Source of the DNA: [Actinomadura] parvosata subsp. kistnae
Lineage (GTDB): Bacteria > Actinomycetota > Actinomycetes > Streptosporangiales > Streptosporangiaceae
Direction: 5' to 3'
DNA: 64,000 nt
Assembly (NCBI RefSeq): GCF_900323885.1
Contig: NZ_OOHJ01000033.1
Coordinates: 62,001 to 126,000, forward strand
The notes beneath the pieces were generated by a model that ran no database searches, had not been told where the DNA came from, and worked only from the letters and a program-made list of their open reading frames with translations. Positions 51,491-62,255 of the stretch are shown here, one piece after another; position 1 is the first letter of the stretch; each line of letters begins with the position of its first letter. A program made the translations under genes and the position numbers.

Positions 51491-52303
51491 TCAGAACCGG
51501 AAGCGGACGATGCGGGACGAGCGTTTCATGCCCGGCAGCAGGTTCATGATCCGGTACATGCGGCGGGTGCCCGCCGGCGCCTTGGCTATGAGGAGCGGCG
51601 AGTCGAACATGGGGGCCTCGCCGACGTACCGCAGCCGCGGGTGCCACGCGGCCAGCGCGGCCGGGTCGTCGAAGCCGCAGTGGAAGCGGGTGCCGTACCT
51701 GCGCAGGGTGGGGTCCCACTTCGAGACGCGCCACGCCCAGACCGGCACCGTGTCGAGCTGGATCTGGCCGCTGGGGAAGGCGTCGGCGACGCTGGTCAGC
51801 AGGCGCCGCACGTCCGGCTCGGTCAGGTACGGCACCAGCCCTTCGGCGATCATCAGCGCCGGCCGGTCGCGGGGGACGCGCTCCAGCCAGGCCGGGTCGG
51901 TGACGCTGGAGCCGATCATGGTGTAGTGGTCGCGCGCCGGCAGGAAGCGCCGCCGCAGCTCGATGACGGCGGGGTAGTCGAGGTCGTACCAGTCGACGGT
52001 GGCGGGCGGGTCGAGCCGGTGCACGCGGGCGTCGAGGCCGCAGCCCAGGTGCAGCACCACCGCGTCGGGGTGCTCGGCCAGGAACTCGCGGGCCCAGTCG
52101 TCGTGGGCCTTGCTGCGGACCACGGCGGCCAGGCCGAGCTGGCTGGTGCCGAATCTGCGCGTGTCGTATCCGTGGTCGAGGCGGCGCATCACCTGCTCGG
52201 CGTAGGTGTCGCCGAGGATGGGGTCCGGCAGCCGATTGTCCAGGGCCTTGGCCCTGAGGACGGGGCTGAGCGTCTTCTGCGCTCCGACGAGTTCGGTGTC
52301 CAC
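51491..52303 (-). CDS. Leucine-carboxyl-methyltransferase-family (PPM1-like) SAM-dependent methyltransferase
   Basis: 270 residues. TLSPVLRAKALDNRLPDPILGDTYAEQVMRR, then the family motif VVLHLGCGLDARVHRLDPPATVDWYDLDYPAVIELRRRFLP and ALMIAEGLVPYLTEPDVRRLL. Actinobacterial members methylate small polyketide-type or unknown substrates. Divergent from a MarR-like regulator across a 90-bp region holding nested inverted repeats, so it is probably that regulator's target. Confidence 0.9.
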   Translation of the reverse strand: MDTELVGAQKTLSPVLRAKALDNRLPDPILGDTYAEQVMRRLDHGYDTRRFGTSQLGLAAVVRSKAHDDWAREFLAEHPDAVVLHLGCGLDARVHRLDPPATVDWYDLDYPAVIELRRRFLPARDHYTMIGSSVTDPAWLERVPRDRPALMIAEGLVPYLTEPDVRRLLTSVADAFPSGQIQLDTVPVWAWRVSKWDPTLRRYGTRFHCGFDDPAALAAWHPRLRYVGEAPMFDSPLLIAKAPAGTRRMYRIMNLLPGMKRSSRIVRFRF

Positions 52304-52317
52304 CCCTCCGACGTTAC

Positions 52318-52354
52318 TCTCATTTCACGAAATTCGTGAAGTTCTTGAATGAGA
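52318..52354. promoter_or_regulatory. Nested operator between the methyltransferase and MarR-like genes
   Basis: TTCACGAA (52324-52331), one base, TTCGTGAA (52333-52340): a perfect 8+1+8 palindrome. TCTCATT (52318-52324) and AATGAGA (52348-52354) form an outer inverted repeat. Confidence 0.7.
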
Positions 52355-52393
52355 TAAACTGCAGGCTCCACGACGACGAGGAGGGAGTCCGCG

Positions 52394-52876
52394 GTGACGC
52401 GAGCGGACGAGGGCGCCATCGCGGGATACCGGGAGCGGTTCGCGCAGATCATGGTGGAGGCCGGGATGCCCCGGATGGCCGCGCGCGTGTACGCCGCGCT
52501 GCTGGTCACCGACTCCGGCCGGCTGTCGGCCGCCGAGCTGGCCGAGCAGCTCGAAGTGGGCGCGTCGGCGATCTCGGGGGCGGTCAAGTACCTCGTGCAG
52601 GTCCGGCTGGTCGAGCGCGGCCGCGAGCCCGGCACCCGGCACGACTACTGCCGCATCCACGAGCACACCTGGAGCCACTTCATCAGCCAGTCCGACCCGA
52701 TGCTGGTCCGGGTGCAGGACGGCGCCGGCGAGGGCACCGCGATCCTGGGCCCCGACACCCCGGCCGGGCGGCGGCTGGAGGAGACCCGCCGGTTCTTCGC
52801 GTTCATGCGCGAGGAGATCAGGCAGTCGATGGCGAAGTGGTCACGGCTCCAGGCGGCCGGCCGCGAAGCGCGCTGA
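52394..52876 (+). CDS. MarR/GbsR-like HTH regulator
   Basis: 160 residues. YRERFAQIMVEAGMPRMAARVYAALLVTDSGRLSAAELAEQLEVGASAISGAVKYLVQVRLVERGREPGTRHDYCRIHEHTW is the winged HTH typical of the GbsR-like MarR group seen beside exporters or methyltransferases. GTG 52394 has GGAGGGAG upstream. It likely binds the nested palindrome that precedes it and controls the divergent methyltransferase. Confidence 0.88.
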   Translation: MTRADEGAIAGYRERFAQIMVEAGMPRMAARVYAALLVTDSGRLSAAELAEQLEVGASAISGAVKYLVQVRLVERGREPGTRHDYCRIHEHTWSHFISQSDPMLVRVQDGAGEGTAILGPDTPAGRRLEETRRFFAFMREEIRQSMAKWSRLQAAGREAR

Positions 52877-52894
52877 AGCGGGCGGCAGCCCGGG

Positions 52895-53695
52895 TCAGGG
52901 CAGGTGGGCGAGCAGCAGCTTCGTCAGGTGCGCGGGGGTGCGCAGCGGCAGGTAGTGGTCGGCGCCGGGGACGACGTGGCCGCGGGCGCCGGGCAGGCCG
53001 GCGACGAGGGTTTCGGCGATCACCCCGATCTCCGGATGGTCGCGGTCGCCGTGGACGACCAGGGTGGGCGCGGCGATACGGCCGAGCCGGGCCTCGGCCG
53101 CGCGGTCGGGGAAGGAGGCGACGTGGCTCTCGCTGACGATGCGCCGGGCCGCGTTGTCCCGCACCATCGTCTCGATCAGCTCTCCTCCCGGGGCCGAGCG
53201 GCCCATGGAGGCCCAGATGGACAGCTCCAGATCGGCCAGCGTCGCGGCGTCCCCCTGCCGGCGGGCGGCGGCGTAGGCCGTGCTGTCGGCGTCGGCCGGC
53301 CAGGCGTGGCCGCTGACGGAGGCGCCGACCAGGGCCAGTGCGGTGACGCGGCCGGGGTGGGCGAGGGCGAAGTCGAGTGCGGTCTCGCCGCCCATGCTCA
53401 GGCCCACCAGCGCGGCACGGGGCAGGCCGAAGTGGTCGAGGACGGCACGCAGGTCCTCCACGTCGTCGTACGGCCGCTCCGGCGGGGTGGAGCGGCCGAG
53501 GCCGCGGGCGTCGTAGCGGATGACGTCGTGGTGGCGGCTCAGCTCGGGGACGACGGCGTCCCACAGGCGGGAGTCCATGCCGGCGCCGTGCAGCAGCACG
53601 ACCGGGCTGCCGGCGCCGCCGCGCTCCGCCCACAGCAGGCCGCCGCCGGGAGCGGGGACCTGGACCTCGCGGGGGCCGCCGGTGTCCGTCTTCAT
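52895..53695 (-). CDS. Alpha/beta hydrolase
   Basis: 266 residues. Oxyanion-hole HG in VVLLHGAGMDSRLWDAVVPELS, nucleophile elbow VGLSMGGETA (Ser), acid Asp in LVVHGDRDHPE and catalytic His near VPGADHYLPL. It resembles 3-oxoadipate enol-lactonase-type or general esterases; the substrate is unknown. ATG 53695 (MKTDTGGPREVQVP). It is divergent from the fused TetR regulator 101 bp away and may be controlled by it. Confidence 0.9.
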   Translation of the reverse strand: MKTDTGGPREVQVPAPGGGLLWAERGGAGSPVVLLHGAGMDSRLWDAVVPELSRHHDVIRYDARGLGRSTPPERPYDDVEDLRAVLDHFGLPRAALVGLSMGGETALDFALAHPGRVTALALVGASVSGHAWPADADSTAYAAARRQGDAATLADLELSIWASMGRSAPGGELIETMVRDNAARRIVSESHVASFPDRAAEARLGRIAAPTLVVHGDRDHPEIGVIAETLVAGLPGARGHVVPGADHYLPLRTPAHLTKLLLAHLP

Positions 53696-53747
53696 ACGGC
53701 GATCCTTCCAGAGCCGGGGAAGGCGACCGAAACCGGGGAAAGGTACT

Positions 53748-53760
53748 TGCACTTAGTGCA
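53748..53760. promoter_or_regulatory. Candidate TetR operator in the hydrolase/TetR divergent region
   Basis: TGCACTTAGTGCA, a perfect 6+1+6 palindrome, 52 bp from the hydrolase start and 36 bp from the TetR start. Confidence 0.55.
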
Positions 53761-53784
53761 GATGCAGCCCCTGGACGGAGGCCC

Positions 53785-53790
53785 TACTGT
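53785..53790 (+). promoter_or_regulatory. Leaderless -10 element of the fused TetR gene
   Basis: TACTGT lies 6 nt before GTG 53797, with no ribosome site. Confidence 0.45.
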
Positions 53791-53796
53791 CTAGGG

Positions 53797-55068
53797 GTGA
53801 CCTCCACGTCCCCGGGCACCCGCACCACGAGCACCACGGACAAGACCGAGCGCTGGCACCGCCTGCGCCAGGCCGCGCTGACCCTGTTCGAGCGGCACGG
53901 GTTCGCCGCCGTGTCGATCGACGACATCGCGGCGGCGGCGGGCGTGTCCCGGCGTACGTTCTTCAACCACTTCGACACCAAGGCCGCCGCCCTGTTCGAC
54001 CCGGCTCCCGGTGAGGCGGCGCAGGTGGCGGAGCTGCTCGCGCGGGAGGCGGGGGCCGATCCGTGGGCGGCGCTGACCAGGGCGCTCAAGGCGTACCTGA
54101 CGGCGGAGTTCCGTACGGTGTCGGCGCGGCGGCGCATCCTGGCCGGCCAGCCCGAGCTGCACCGTTTCCTCCTGGTGGCCAACGTGCGCTTCGAGGAGTC
54201 CATCCTCGGCTGGCTGCACGAGCGCGGCGTCACGGGGCTGCGGGCCAGGGCGTTGAGCAGCATGGCGCTGGTCTGCGTCAGGGAGAGCTTCATGGCGTGG
54301 GACGCCGAGGACGGCCAGGCGCGGCTGTTCGAGCTCCTTGACGGGATGTTCGCGCTGGCGGCGGCGGGTGCGGCGGCCATCCGCCCGGACCCGGCGGCCG
54401 AAGGGCGGCCCGGCGGCACGGGCAGGGCCGTGCCGAAGGCGGAGCAGACCCGCGGCCGGATCCTGCTGACCGCCGAGCGCCTGTTCGCCGAGCACGGCGT
54501 GTTCGGGGTCTCCAACCGGCAGATCAGCGAAGCCGCGGGTCAGGGCAACAACGCGGCGGTCGGCTACCACTTCGGCACCAAGGCCGACCTGCTGCACGCG
54601 ATCGTCGAGCACCACACGGCGCAGATGGAGCGGATCAGGGAGCGGCTGCTGCGGGCCCGGGCCGACAGCACTGACCTGCGCGACTGGGTCGGCTGCGTCG
54701 TGCTGCCGTTCACCGAGCACCTGAGCGGCCTCGGGACGCCGAGCTGGTACGCCCGGCTCGCCGCGCAGATCATCACCGAGCCGCAGCTGCGCGAACTGGC
54801 GGGCGCGGGGCTGCACGACGCGCCGCACTTCTACGCGGTCATCGGCGGCCTGCACCGCTGCCTGCCCACGCTGCCGCCGGAGCTGCGGCGCCGGCGCGAC
54901 GACATGGCGCGCACGCTGCTGGTGCACACCTGCGCCCGCCGCGAGCACACGCTGCCCGCCGACCCCGACGCGGCCAGGGCGGCGTGGTCGGAGACGGCCG
55001 CCGAGCTAATCGACGCCATCGAGGGGTTGTACCTGGCTCCCGTGACCGGCATTAAGCCAATCATTTGA
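53797..55068 (+). CDS. Fused double TetR/AcrR-family regulator
   Basis: 423 residues, about twice a normal TetR protein. The first HTH (residues about 20-66) is RLRQAALTLFERHGFAAVSIDDIAAAAGVSRRTFFNHFDTKAAALF, followed by its own ligand domain. After an Ala/Gly/Pro linker (GAAAIRPDPAAEGRPGGTGRAVPKAEQ) a second HTH (about 212-262) reads RGRILLTAERLFAEHGVFGVSNRQISEAAGQGNNAAVGYHFGTKADLL, with a second ligand domain. The frame is continuous with no stop or shift. It precedes the monooxygenase gene by 167 bp and has candidate operators on both sides. It may be a covalent heterodimer. Confidence 0.92.
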   Translation: MTSTSPGTRTTSTTDKTERWHRLRQAALTLFERHGFAAVSIDDIAAAAGVSRRTFFNHFDTKAAALFDPAPGEAAQVAELLAREAGADPWAALTRALKAYLTAEFRTVSARRRILAGQPELHRFLLVANVRFEESILGWLHERGVTGLRARALSSMALVCVRESFMAWDAEDGQARLFELLDGMFALAAAGAAAIRPDPAAEGRPGGTGRAVPKAEQTRGRILLTAERLFAEHGVFGVSNRQISEAAGQGNNAAVGYHFGTKADLLHAIVEHHTAQMERIRERLLRARADSTDLRDWVGCVVLPFTEHLSGLGTPSWYARLAAQIITEPQLRELAGAGLHDAPHFYAVIGGLHRCLPTLPPELRRRRDDMARTLLVHTCARREHTLPADPDAARAAWSETAAELIDAIEGLYLAPVTGIKPII

Positions 55069-55094
55069 CTTAATTTTCCGACTCCGGTTAGCTT
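55051..55094 (+). promoter_or_regulatory. Promoter of the monooxygenase gene with flanking inverted repeat
   Basis: TTGACT (55065-55070), 18 bases, TAGCTT (55089-55094). ATTAAG (55051-55056) and CTTAAT (55069-55074) form an inverted repeat around the -35, a candidate TetR site overlapping the end of the TetR gene. Confidence 0.6.
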
Positions 55095-55235
55095 CTGGCA
55101 GACGGGGCGATCATCGTCGTCCGCCGCTGCAGCACGTGTCCGCCGCCCCGTCCGGTCGGCCCCGCGCCGATGACCCGCCGCGCCGCTCCCCGGGCGCGGC
55201 CATGACTCAGCGGCTCCCGAACCGGAAGGGCATCC

Positions 55236-57059
<1,824 letters not shown>

Positions 57060-57073
57060 GCGACCGATCGGCG

Positions 57074-57118
57074 AGCGGGCGGCCGGTGAGCAGGCAGCCG
57101 GTCAGCGGGCTGCCGGTG
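57074..57118 (+). repeat. 15-bp tandem repeat encoding pentapeptides at the SMP-30 N-terminus
   Basis: AGCGGGCGGCCGGTG, AGCAGGCAGCCGGTC and AGCGGGCTGCCGGTG at 57074, 57089 and 57104, starting seven codons after the coupled ATG. The last resembles the CcdA unit read from AGC (AGCGCCCTGCCAGTA). Confidence 0.85.
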
Positions 57119-57971
57119 CGGCGGCGCGAGGTCGAGCGGCTGGTCCGGGCGCGCCCGCTGTGGGGCTCGAACGGCATCGCCTTCGGTCCGGACGGGCGCC
57201 TGTACGTGGCGCAGTTCCTGGCCGGGCAGATCAGCGCCGTCGACGTGGCCACCGGCGACGTCGAGGTGGTCGTGCCGCCGGACGGCCCGCTGCACTCCCC
57301 CGACGACCTCGCCTTCGACACCGACGGCGCGATGTACGTCACCGACCTGATCTCCGGCCGGGTGTGGCGGCGCGCGCCGGACGGGACGTTCACGCTGGTC
57401 ACCGACCAGGTCACCGCCCCGAACGGCATCGCGTGCGTCGGCACGCGGGTGTTCGTCAACGAGATGATCCCGGGCGGCCGCGTGCTGGAGGTCGGCGACG
57501 GCTCCAGGGTGCTCGCGGAGGGCCTGGCCATGGGCAACGCCATGCAGCTCGGCCCGGACGGGCGGCTCTACTACCCGCACATGCTGACCGGCGAGGTGTT
57601 CCGCGTCCCGCTCGACGGCGGCGCGCCGGAGCTGGTGGCGGCGGACGTCCCGGACCCGGTCGCCGTGCGCTTCGACCGCGCCGGCGCCCTGCTGGTCCTG
57701 TCCCGGGCGGGTCCGGGATCGTGACGCGCCTCGACCCGGCCGGCGGGGGCGGCCGGTCGCAGGTCGTCAGCGAGGTGAACGCCCTGGACAACGCCGCCTT
57801 CGACGCCGAGAACCGGATGTACGTCTCCAGCTACGCCCACGGCGGCGTCGCCGAGCTGGCGCCCGACGGCCGGACCCGGGCGATCGTGCCCCGCGGCCTC
57901 GCGGGCCCGTTCGGCGTGACCATCGACCTCGGCGGCGGCATCCACCTGGCCGACCACTACCAGCTCGCGCG

Positions 57972-58092
57972 CCCCGCCGACCGACCCGCCGACCGACCCG
58001 CCGACCGGGCGACCGACCAGCCCACCGACCGACCCGCCGACCGGGCGACCGACCAGCCCGCCCACCAGTCCACCGACCGGCCCGCTGACTGG
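57972..58092 (+). repeat. 12-bp-based simple repeat inside the SMP-30-like gene
   Basis: CCCGCCGACCGA-type units repeat about ten times, encoding PADR with ATDQ and PTDR variants. The insertion lies between HYQLAR and VVTTELVTFAHG. Confidence 0.85.
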
Positions 58093-58808
58093 GCCGCCGG
58101 GCCGCCGTCCGGCGAGCCCACCGCGCGACCGGGCGATGACGTCGTCACCACCGAGCTGGTGACGTTCGCGCACGGCGTCGCCGCCGACGGCGACCTGCTG
58201 CACACCACCTCCCAGTACGGCCAGGTCCGCACGTACGACCGGCGCTCCGGCACGCTGCGCACCCGCGCCGACGGCCTGGACCGCCCGCTGGGCATCGCCG
58301 TGCGCACCGACGGCACCCTGCTGGTCGCCGAGTCCGGCGCCGGCCGCGTCCTCGCGATCGGCCACGACGACCGGGTCAGCGTCCTGGCCGACGGCTTCGG
58401 CCGCCCGGTCGACGTGGCCGTGGACACCGGCGGGCGCTGCCACGTCACCGACGAGGAGCACGGCGCGGTGTACCGGATCGAGGACGGCATGCCCGTGCCG
58501 CTCGCCGACGGGCTGGGCGCACCGCAGGGCATCACCATTCACGACGGCGTCGCGTACGTCGTCGAGACCGCCCACCGCCGCCTGCTCGCCCTCGACCTCG
58601 CCACCGGAGAGGTCACGATCGAGGCCGGCCCGCTGCCGGTCGCGCCCGCGGGCGGCCGGGACCGCGGCCTGTTCATCCCGGGGATGCCGCGGCTGCCGGG
58701 GATGCCGCGCCCGTTCGCCGGGATCGCGGCCGCGCCGGACGGCTCCCTGATCGTCGCCGCGAACGGCGACGGCGGCGTCCTGCGCCTGCATCCCGAAGAG
58801 ACCGCCCG

Positions 58809-59270
58809 ATGAGCGAGGCCACCCACCGGCAGGTGCTCAAGGCGCGCAGCGGCCTGCTCCTGGCCCTGTTCGTCCCGACGCCGGCCGGCACCGTGGTCTC
58901 CACGGCGCTGCCGCGCATGCCCGGCGACCCGCGCGGCTCCCCCACCCAGGACACCTGGGTCGTCACCGCCACGCTGGGGGCCAGCGTGCTGCTGATCCGG
59001 GTGTCGTTCGTGGACGGCGCCTTCGCCTGGGCGTCCTGGCAGCGCGCCGCCATGGTGGGCGGGTCTGCGCTGCTGCTCGGCGCCGCGCCGTGGGCGGAGT
59101 CGCGGGTCGCCGAGCCGATCGTGCCGCTGCGCGTCATCCGGCAGCGCGCCACCGCCCCGGCCGCGATGGTGCTCGCCGGGATCGTCGCCGCGTTGATGCT
59201 CAGGCCGATCACGTTGCGGACGCGGGCGGAGGTAGGCGAGCCGGCCGGGCGGAGCGGCGTCGCCTCTTGA
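58809..59270 (+). pseudogene. Internally deleted DHA2-type MFS exporter remnant
   Basis: ATG 58809 overlaps the preceding stop (ATGA). Only 153 codons remain of a family of about 500. The start KARSGLLLALFVPTPAGTVVSTALPRMPGD...TQDTWVVTATLGAS is the helix-1/2 region of EmrB/QacA transporters; it jumps directly to FVDGAFAWASWQRAAMVGGSALLLGAAPWAESRVAEPIVPLRVIRQRATAPAAMVL, from the middle of such proteins, and then ends. Motif A and most helices are missing. The original gene was probably the exporter of the monooxygenase cluster. Confidence 0.8.
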
Positions 59271-59331
59271 TCGATCGGCGACGGCGGCCGACCATCGAGG
59301 CAGAGCTCCCGACCCCCCGGAGGAACCCCTG

Positions 59332-59565
59332 ATGATCCGCCGCCTCCTGTTCGCCACCGTCCTCGCCCTGGCCGCCGTCACCACCGTCGCCACGGGTCCC
59401 GCGCAGGCGCGGGCCTGCAAGTACAACTACACGTGCGTCACCGTCTTCTACAGCGACTCCACCCACACGACCGTCGTCGGCGAGAAGTACGAGGACTGCG
59501 TCGGCGAGGTGGACATGTGGGGCGTCCGCAGCGGCTACATCGAGTTCTACGAGAGCCCCTGCTGA
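59332..59565 (+). CDS. Small secreted protein, DUF6289-like
   Basis: 77 residues. Signal peptide MIRRLLFATVLALAAVTTVATGPAQA, then a mature chain of about 50 residues with four cysteines: ACKYNYTCVTVFYSDSTHTTVVGEKYEDCVGEVDMWGVRSGYIEFYESPC. The pattern YxYYSD...VVGxxxxxCxG matches DUF6289 proteins, whose role is unknown. ATG 59332 has GGAGGA upstream. Confidence 0.85.
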   Translation: MIRRLLFATVLALAAVTTVATGPAQARACKYNYTCVTVFYSDSTHTTVVGEKYEDCVGEVDMWGVRSGYIEFYESPC

Positions 59566-59702
59566 CGCTCGGGGCGCCGGCCGGGGGCGACGAGGATCGA
59601 CCCCGCCGCCGGTCGGCGCCCGTGAGTCCCCCGGGCGGACGGATTCTTTCTCCCACTTTGGGCCTTGTGTAACGCGCGCTGTCAACTTATGCTGCGCCGC
59701 AA

Positions 59703-59721
59703 GTTAAGAAAGTTTCCTAAC
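59703..59721. promoter_or_regulatory. Candidate regulator-binding palindrome of the GH5 gene
   Basis: GTTAAGAAAGTTTCCTAAC: arms GTTAAGAAA and TTTCCTAAC are reverse complements at eight of nine bases around a central G. Such GTTAGGAAA...TTTCCTAAC sites are common before secreted glycosidase genes of actinomycetes. It lies 31 bp before GTG 59753. Confidence 0.65.
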
Positions 59722-59752
59722 GGTCCATCCCCCGGGAGAATCGGAGTCGTTC

Positions 59753-61173
59753 GTGAGGCGAAGTTCTTTGGCGAGCATCCTGACGATCGTGGCCGCGCTG
59801 GCGCTGCCGCCGGCCGGCGCGGCCGCCGCCGCGGACCCCTTGGTGTCGCAGGGCAAGGCCGTGACCGCCTCCTCCGTCGAGGCCGCCGGCCTGGAGCCGG
59901 GCAAGGCGGTGGACGGCAGCACGGCCACGCGGTGGGCCAGCGCGGAAGGCGTGGACCCGCAGTGGATCCGGGTGGACCTCGGTTCCGCGCACACCCTGTC
60001 GCGGGTGCGGCTGACCTGGGAGGCCGCGTACGCGACCGCGTACCGGGTGCAGACCTCCCCCGACGGCTCCGCCTGGACCGACGTCTACTCCACCACCACG
60101 GGGGACGGCGGCGTCGACGACCTGACGATCAGCGGCAGCGGCCGGTACGTGCGCGTCCACGGCACGCAGCGCGGCACCCCTACGGCTACTCGCTGTGGGA
60201 GCTGGAGGTCTACGGCGCCCCCACGGGCAGCGGCGGCGGCACGCCGGTGCAGGCCAACGGGCAGCTGCGCGTCTGCGGTCTCAAGCTGTGCAACGAGAAC
60301 GGCAAGCAGATCCAGCTGCGCGGCATGAGCAGCCACGGCATCCAGTGGTACTACCAGTGCCTCAACACGGCCTCGCTCGACGCGCTGGCGAACGACTGGA
60401 AGGCCGACGTCCTGCGCATCTCGATGTACATCCAGGAGGACGGCTACGAGACGAACCCGCGGCTGTTCACCGACCGGGTGCACACGCTGATCGAGATGGC
60501 CACCGCCCGCGGCATGTACGCGATCGTGGACTGGCACATGCTCACCCCGGGCGACCCGATGTACAACCTCGACCGCGCCAAGACGTTCTTCACCGAGATC
60601 GCCCAGCGGCACAACGGCAAGAAGAACGTCCTGTACGAGATCGCGAACGAGCCGAACGGCGACGCCGTCACCTGGTCCCGCATCCGCGACTACGCCCACC
60701 AGCTCATCCCGGTGATCCGGCAGTACGACCCCGACGCGCCCGTCCTGGTCGGCACCCGCGCCTGGTCGTCGCTCGGCGTGTCGGGCGGCGGCGACGAGAG
60801 CGAGATCGTGAACAACCCGGTCAACGCCGCCAACATCATGTACACGTTCCACTTCTACGCGGGCTCGCACGGCACCGAGTACCTGAACACGCTGTCCAGG
60901 GCCGCCGACCGGCTGCCGATTTTCGTGACCGAGTTCGGCACGCAGAGCGCGTCCGGCGACGGGGCCAACAACTTCACGCGGTCGCAGCAGTACCTCGACC
61001 TGATGGCGCAGAAGAAGATCAGCTGGGTGAACTGGAACTTCTCCGACGACTTCCGCACCGGCGCCGTCTTCAAGACCGGGACCTGCCCGAACGGCTCGTT
61101 CGCCGGGACGGCCAACCTCAAGGAGGCCGGCGTGTGGGTCCGCGACCGGATCCGCACCGCCGACGACTTCTAG
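59753..61173 (+). pseudogene. Secreted GH5-type endoglucanase with N-terminal F5/8 (discoidin) domain, frameshifted
   Basis: GTG 59753 starts a signal peptide (ILTIVAALALPPAGAAAAA) and a discoidin-type carbohydrate-binding domain (KAVDGSTATRWASAEGVDPQWIRVDLGSAHTLSRVRLTWE). At the C-run 60177-60180 the frame shifts; one extra C restores TPYGYSLWELEVYGAP and the GH5 catalytic domain: LRGMSSHGIQWY, YEIANEPNG with the acid/base Glu, TFHFYAG and IFVTEFGTQSASG with the nucleophile Glu. Rejoined length would be about 473 residues. Either a sequencing indel or a recent lesion; the rest is well preserved. Confidence 0.85.
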
Positions 61174-61179
61174 GAGCGG

Positions 61180-62073
61180 TCAGGGCACCGGGGAGAGGGC
61201 GGCGGCGTGCCAGGTCTCCTGGCGCAGCAGGTCGAGCAGGGCCGTCTCCGCCGGGCCCGCCCCGGCCCTGACCACCGCGATCACGGGCTGGGACACAGCG
61301 GGGGACACCGGCCGGACCAGGTGCTCGTAACCGTGCGGCACCGCCGAGGCCGGGACGAGCGTGACCCCCAGCCCGTGGGCGGCCCACCGCACCGCCGTCG
61401 CCGTCTGCGACACGCGGGCGGCGGTGGCCGGGGTCAGCTCGTTGTCCCGCAGGACGGCCAGCAGCACGCCGTCGAGCGCGCTGTCGCGGTCGAACCTGAT
61501 CCACGGCTCGCCCTCCAGCTCGCCCAGCTCGACCCGGTCCGCCGCGAGCAGCCGGTGCCCGTCGCCCAGCACCACGACGAACTCCTCGCCGCCGAGCCGG
61601 TGGGCGTTGGCGGGCGCGCGCTCGCACGCCGCCATCAGCGCGAGGTCCAGGACGCCCTTGCGGCACAGCCGGTCGAGCTCGGCGGAGCTGGGCTCCTCGA
61701 AGACGGTGACCTCCAGCCGGGGGAAGCGGCGGCGCAACGCGCCCAGCGCGCCGGGCAGCTGCCGGGTGCCGAAACCCATCTGGGCGGCGACGACCAGCTC
61801 GCCCTCCAGCTCGCCGGCGCCGGCCCGCGCCGTCGCCCGCGCCCGCCTGGACGCGCGCACCGCGATCTCCGCCTCCCGCAGGAACGCGCGGCCGACGGCG
61901 GTGGGCACGAGGCCGGTCGGGGTGCGCTCGAACAGCTGGACGCCGAGGTCTCGCTCCAGGCCGCGGATCTGCTGGGACACCGACGGCTGGGCGACGTGCA
62001 GCAGCTCCGCCGCCGCCGTCACCGAGCCCTGCTCGGCCACGGCCAGGGCGTACTCGAACTGGCGAAGGCTCAT
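61180..62073 (-). CDS. LysR-family transcriptional regulator
   Basis: 297 residues. HTH MSLRQFEYALAVAEQGSVTAAAELLHVAQPSVSQQIRGLERDLGVQLFERTPTGLVPTAVG, then the periplasmic-binding-like effector domain. ATG 62073. It is divergent from the sialidase-like gene, 182 bp away, but the two are not an obvious functional pair; LysR proteins usually act on a neighbour, so control of that gene is only a possibility. Confidence 0.92.
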   Translation of the reverse strand: MSLRQFEYALAVAEQGSVTAAAELLHVAQPSVSQQIRGLERDLGVQLFERTPTGLVPTAVGRAFLREAEIAVRASRRARATARAGAGELEGELVVAAQMGFGTRQLPGALGALRRRFPRLEVTVFEEPSSAELDRLCRKGVLDLALMAACERAPANAHRLGGEEFVVVLGDGHRLLAADRVELGELEGEPWIRFDRDSALDGVLLAVLRDNELTPATAARVSQTATAVRWAAHGLGVTLVPASAVPHGYEHLVRPVSPAVSQPVIAVVRAGAGPAETALLDLLRQETWHAAALSPVP

Positions 62074-62255
62074 CGGCTCCCGTTCCCTCCCCGCGGTGTA
62101 ACGGCTGTCATAGTGTAAGCACCAATGTTCGGGCGCTGATCAGGGGTGCCGAACAATCGCGTCGCCACCGATCATGGGGTGACCGGCCTGGGGCGGGCGG
62201 GCGCGTGACCCGTCCGGCGGCCGGGCTCGATGACCGCTTCCGCGACGGAGGTTCG

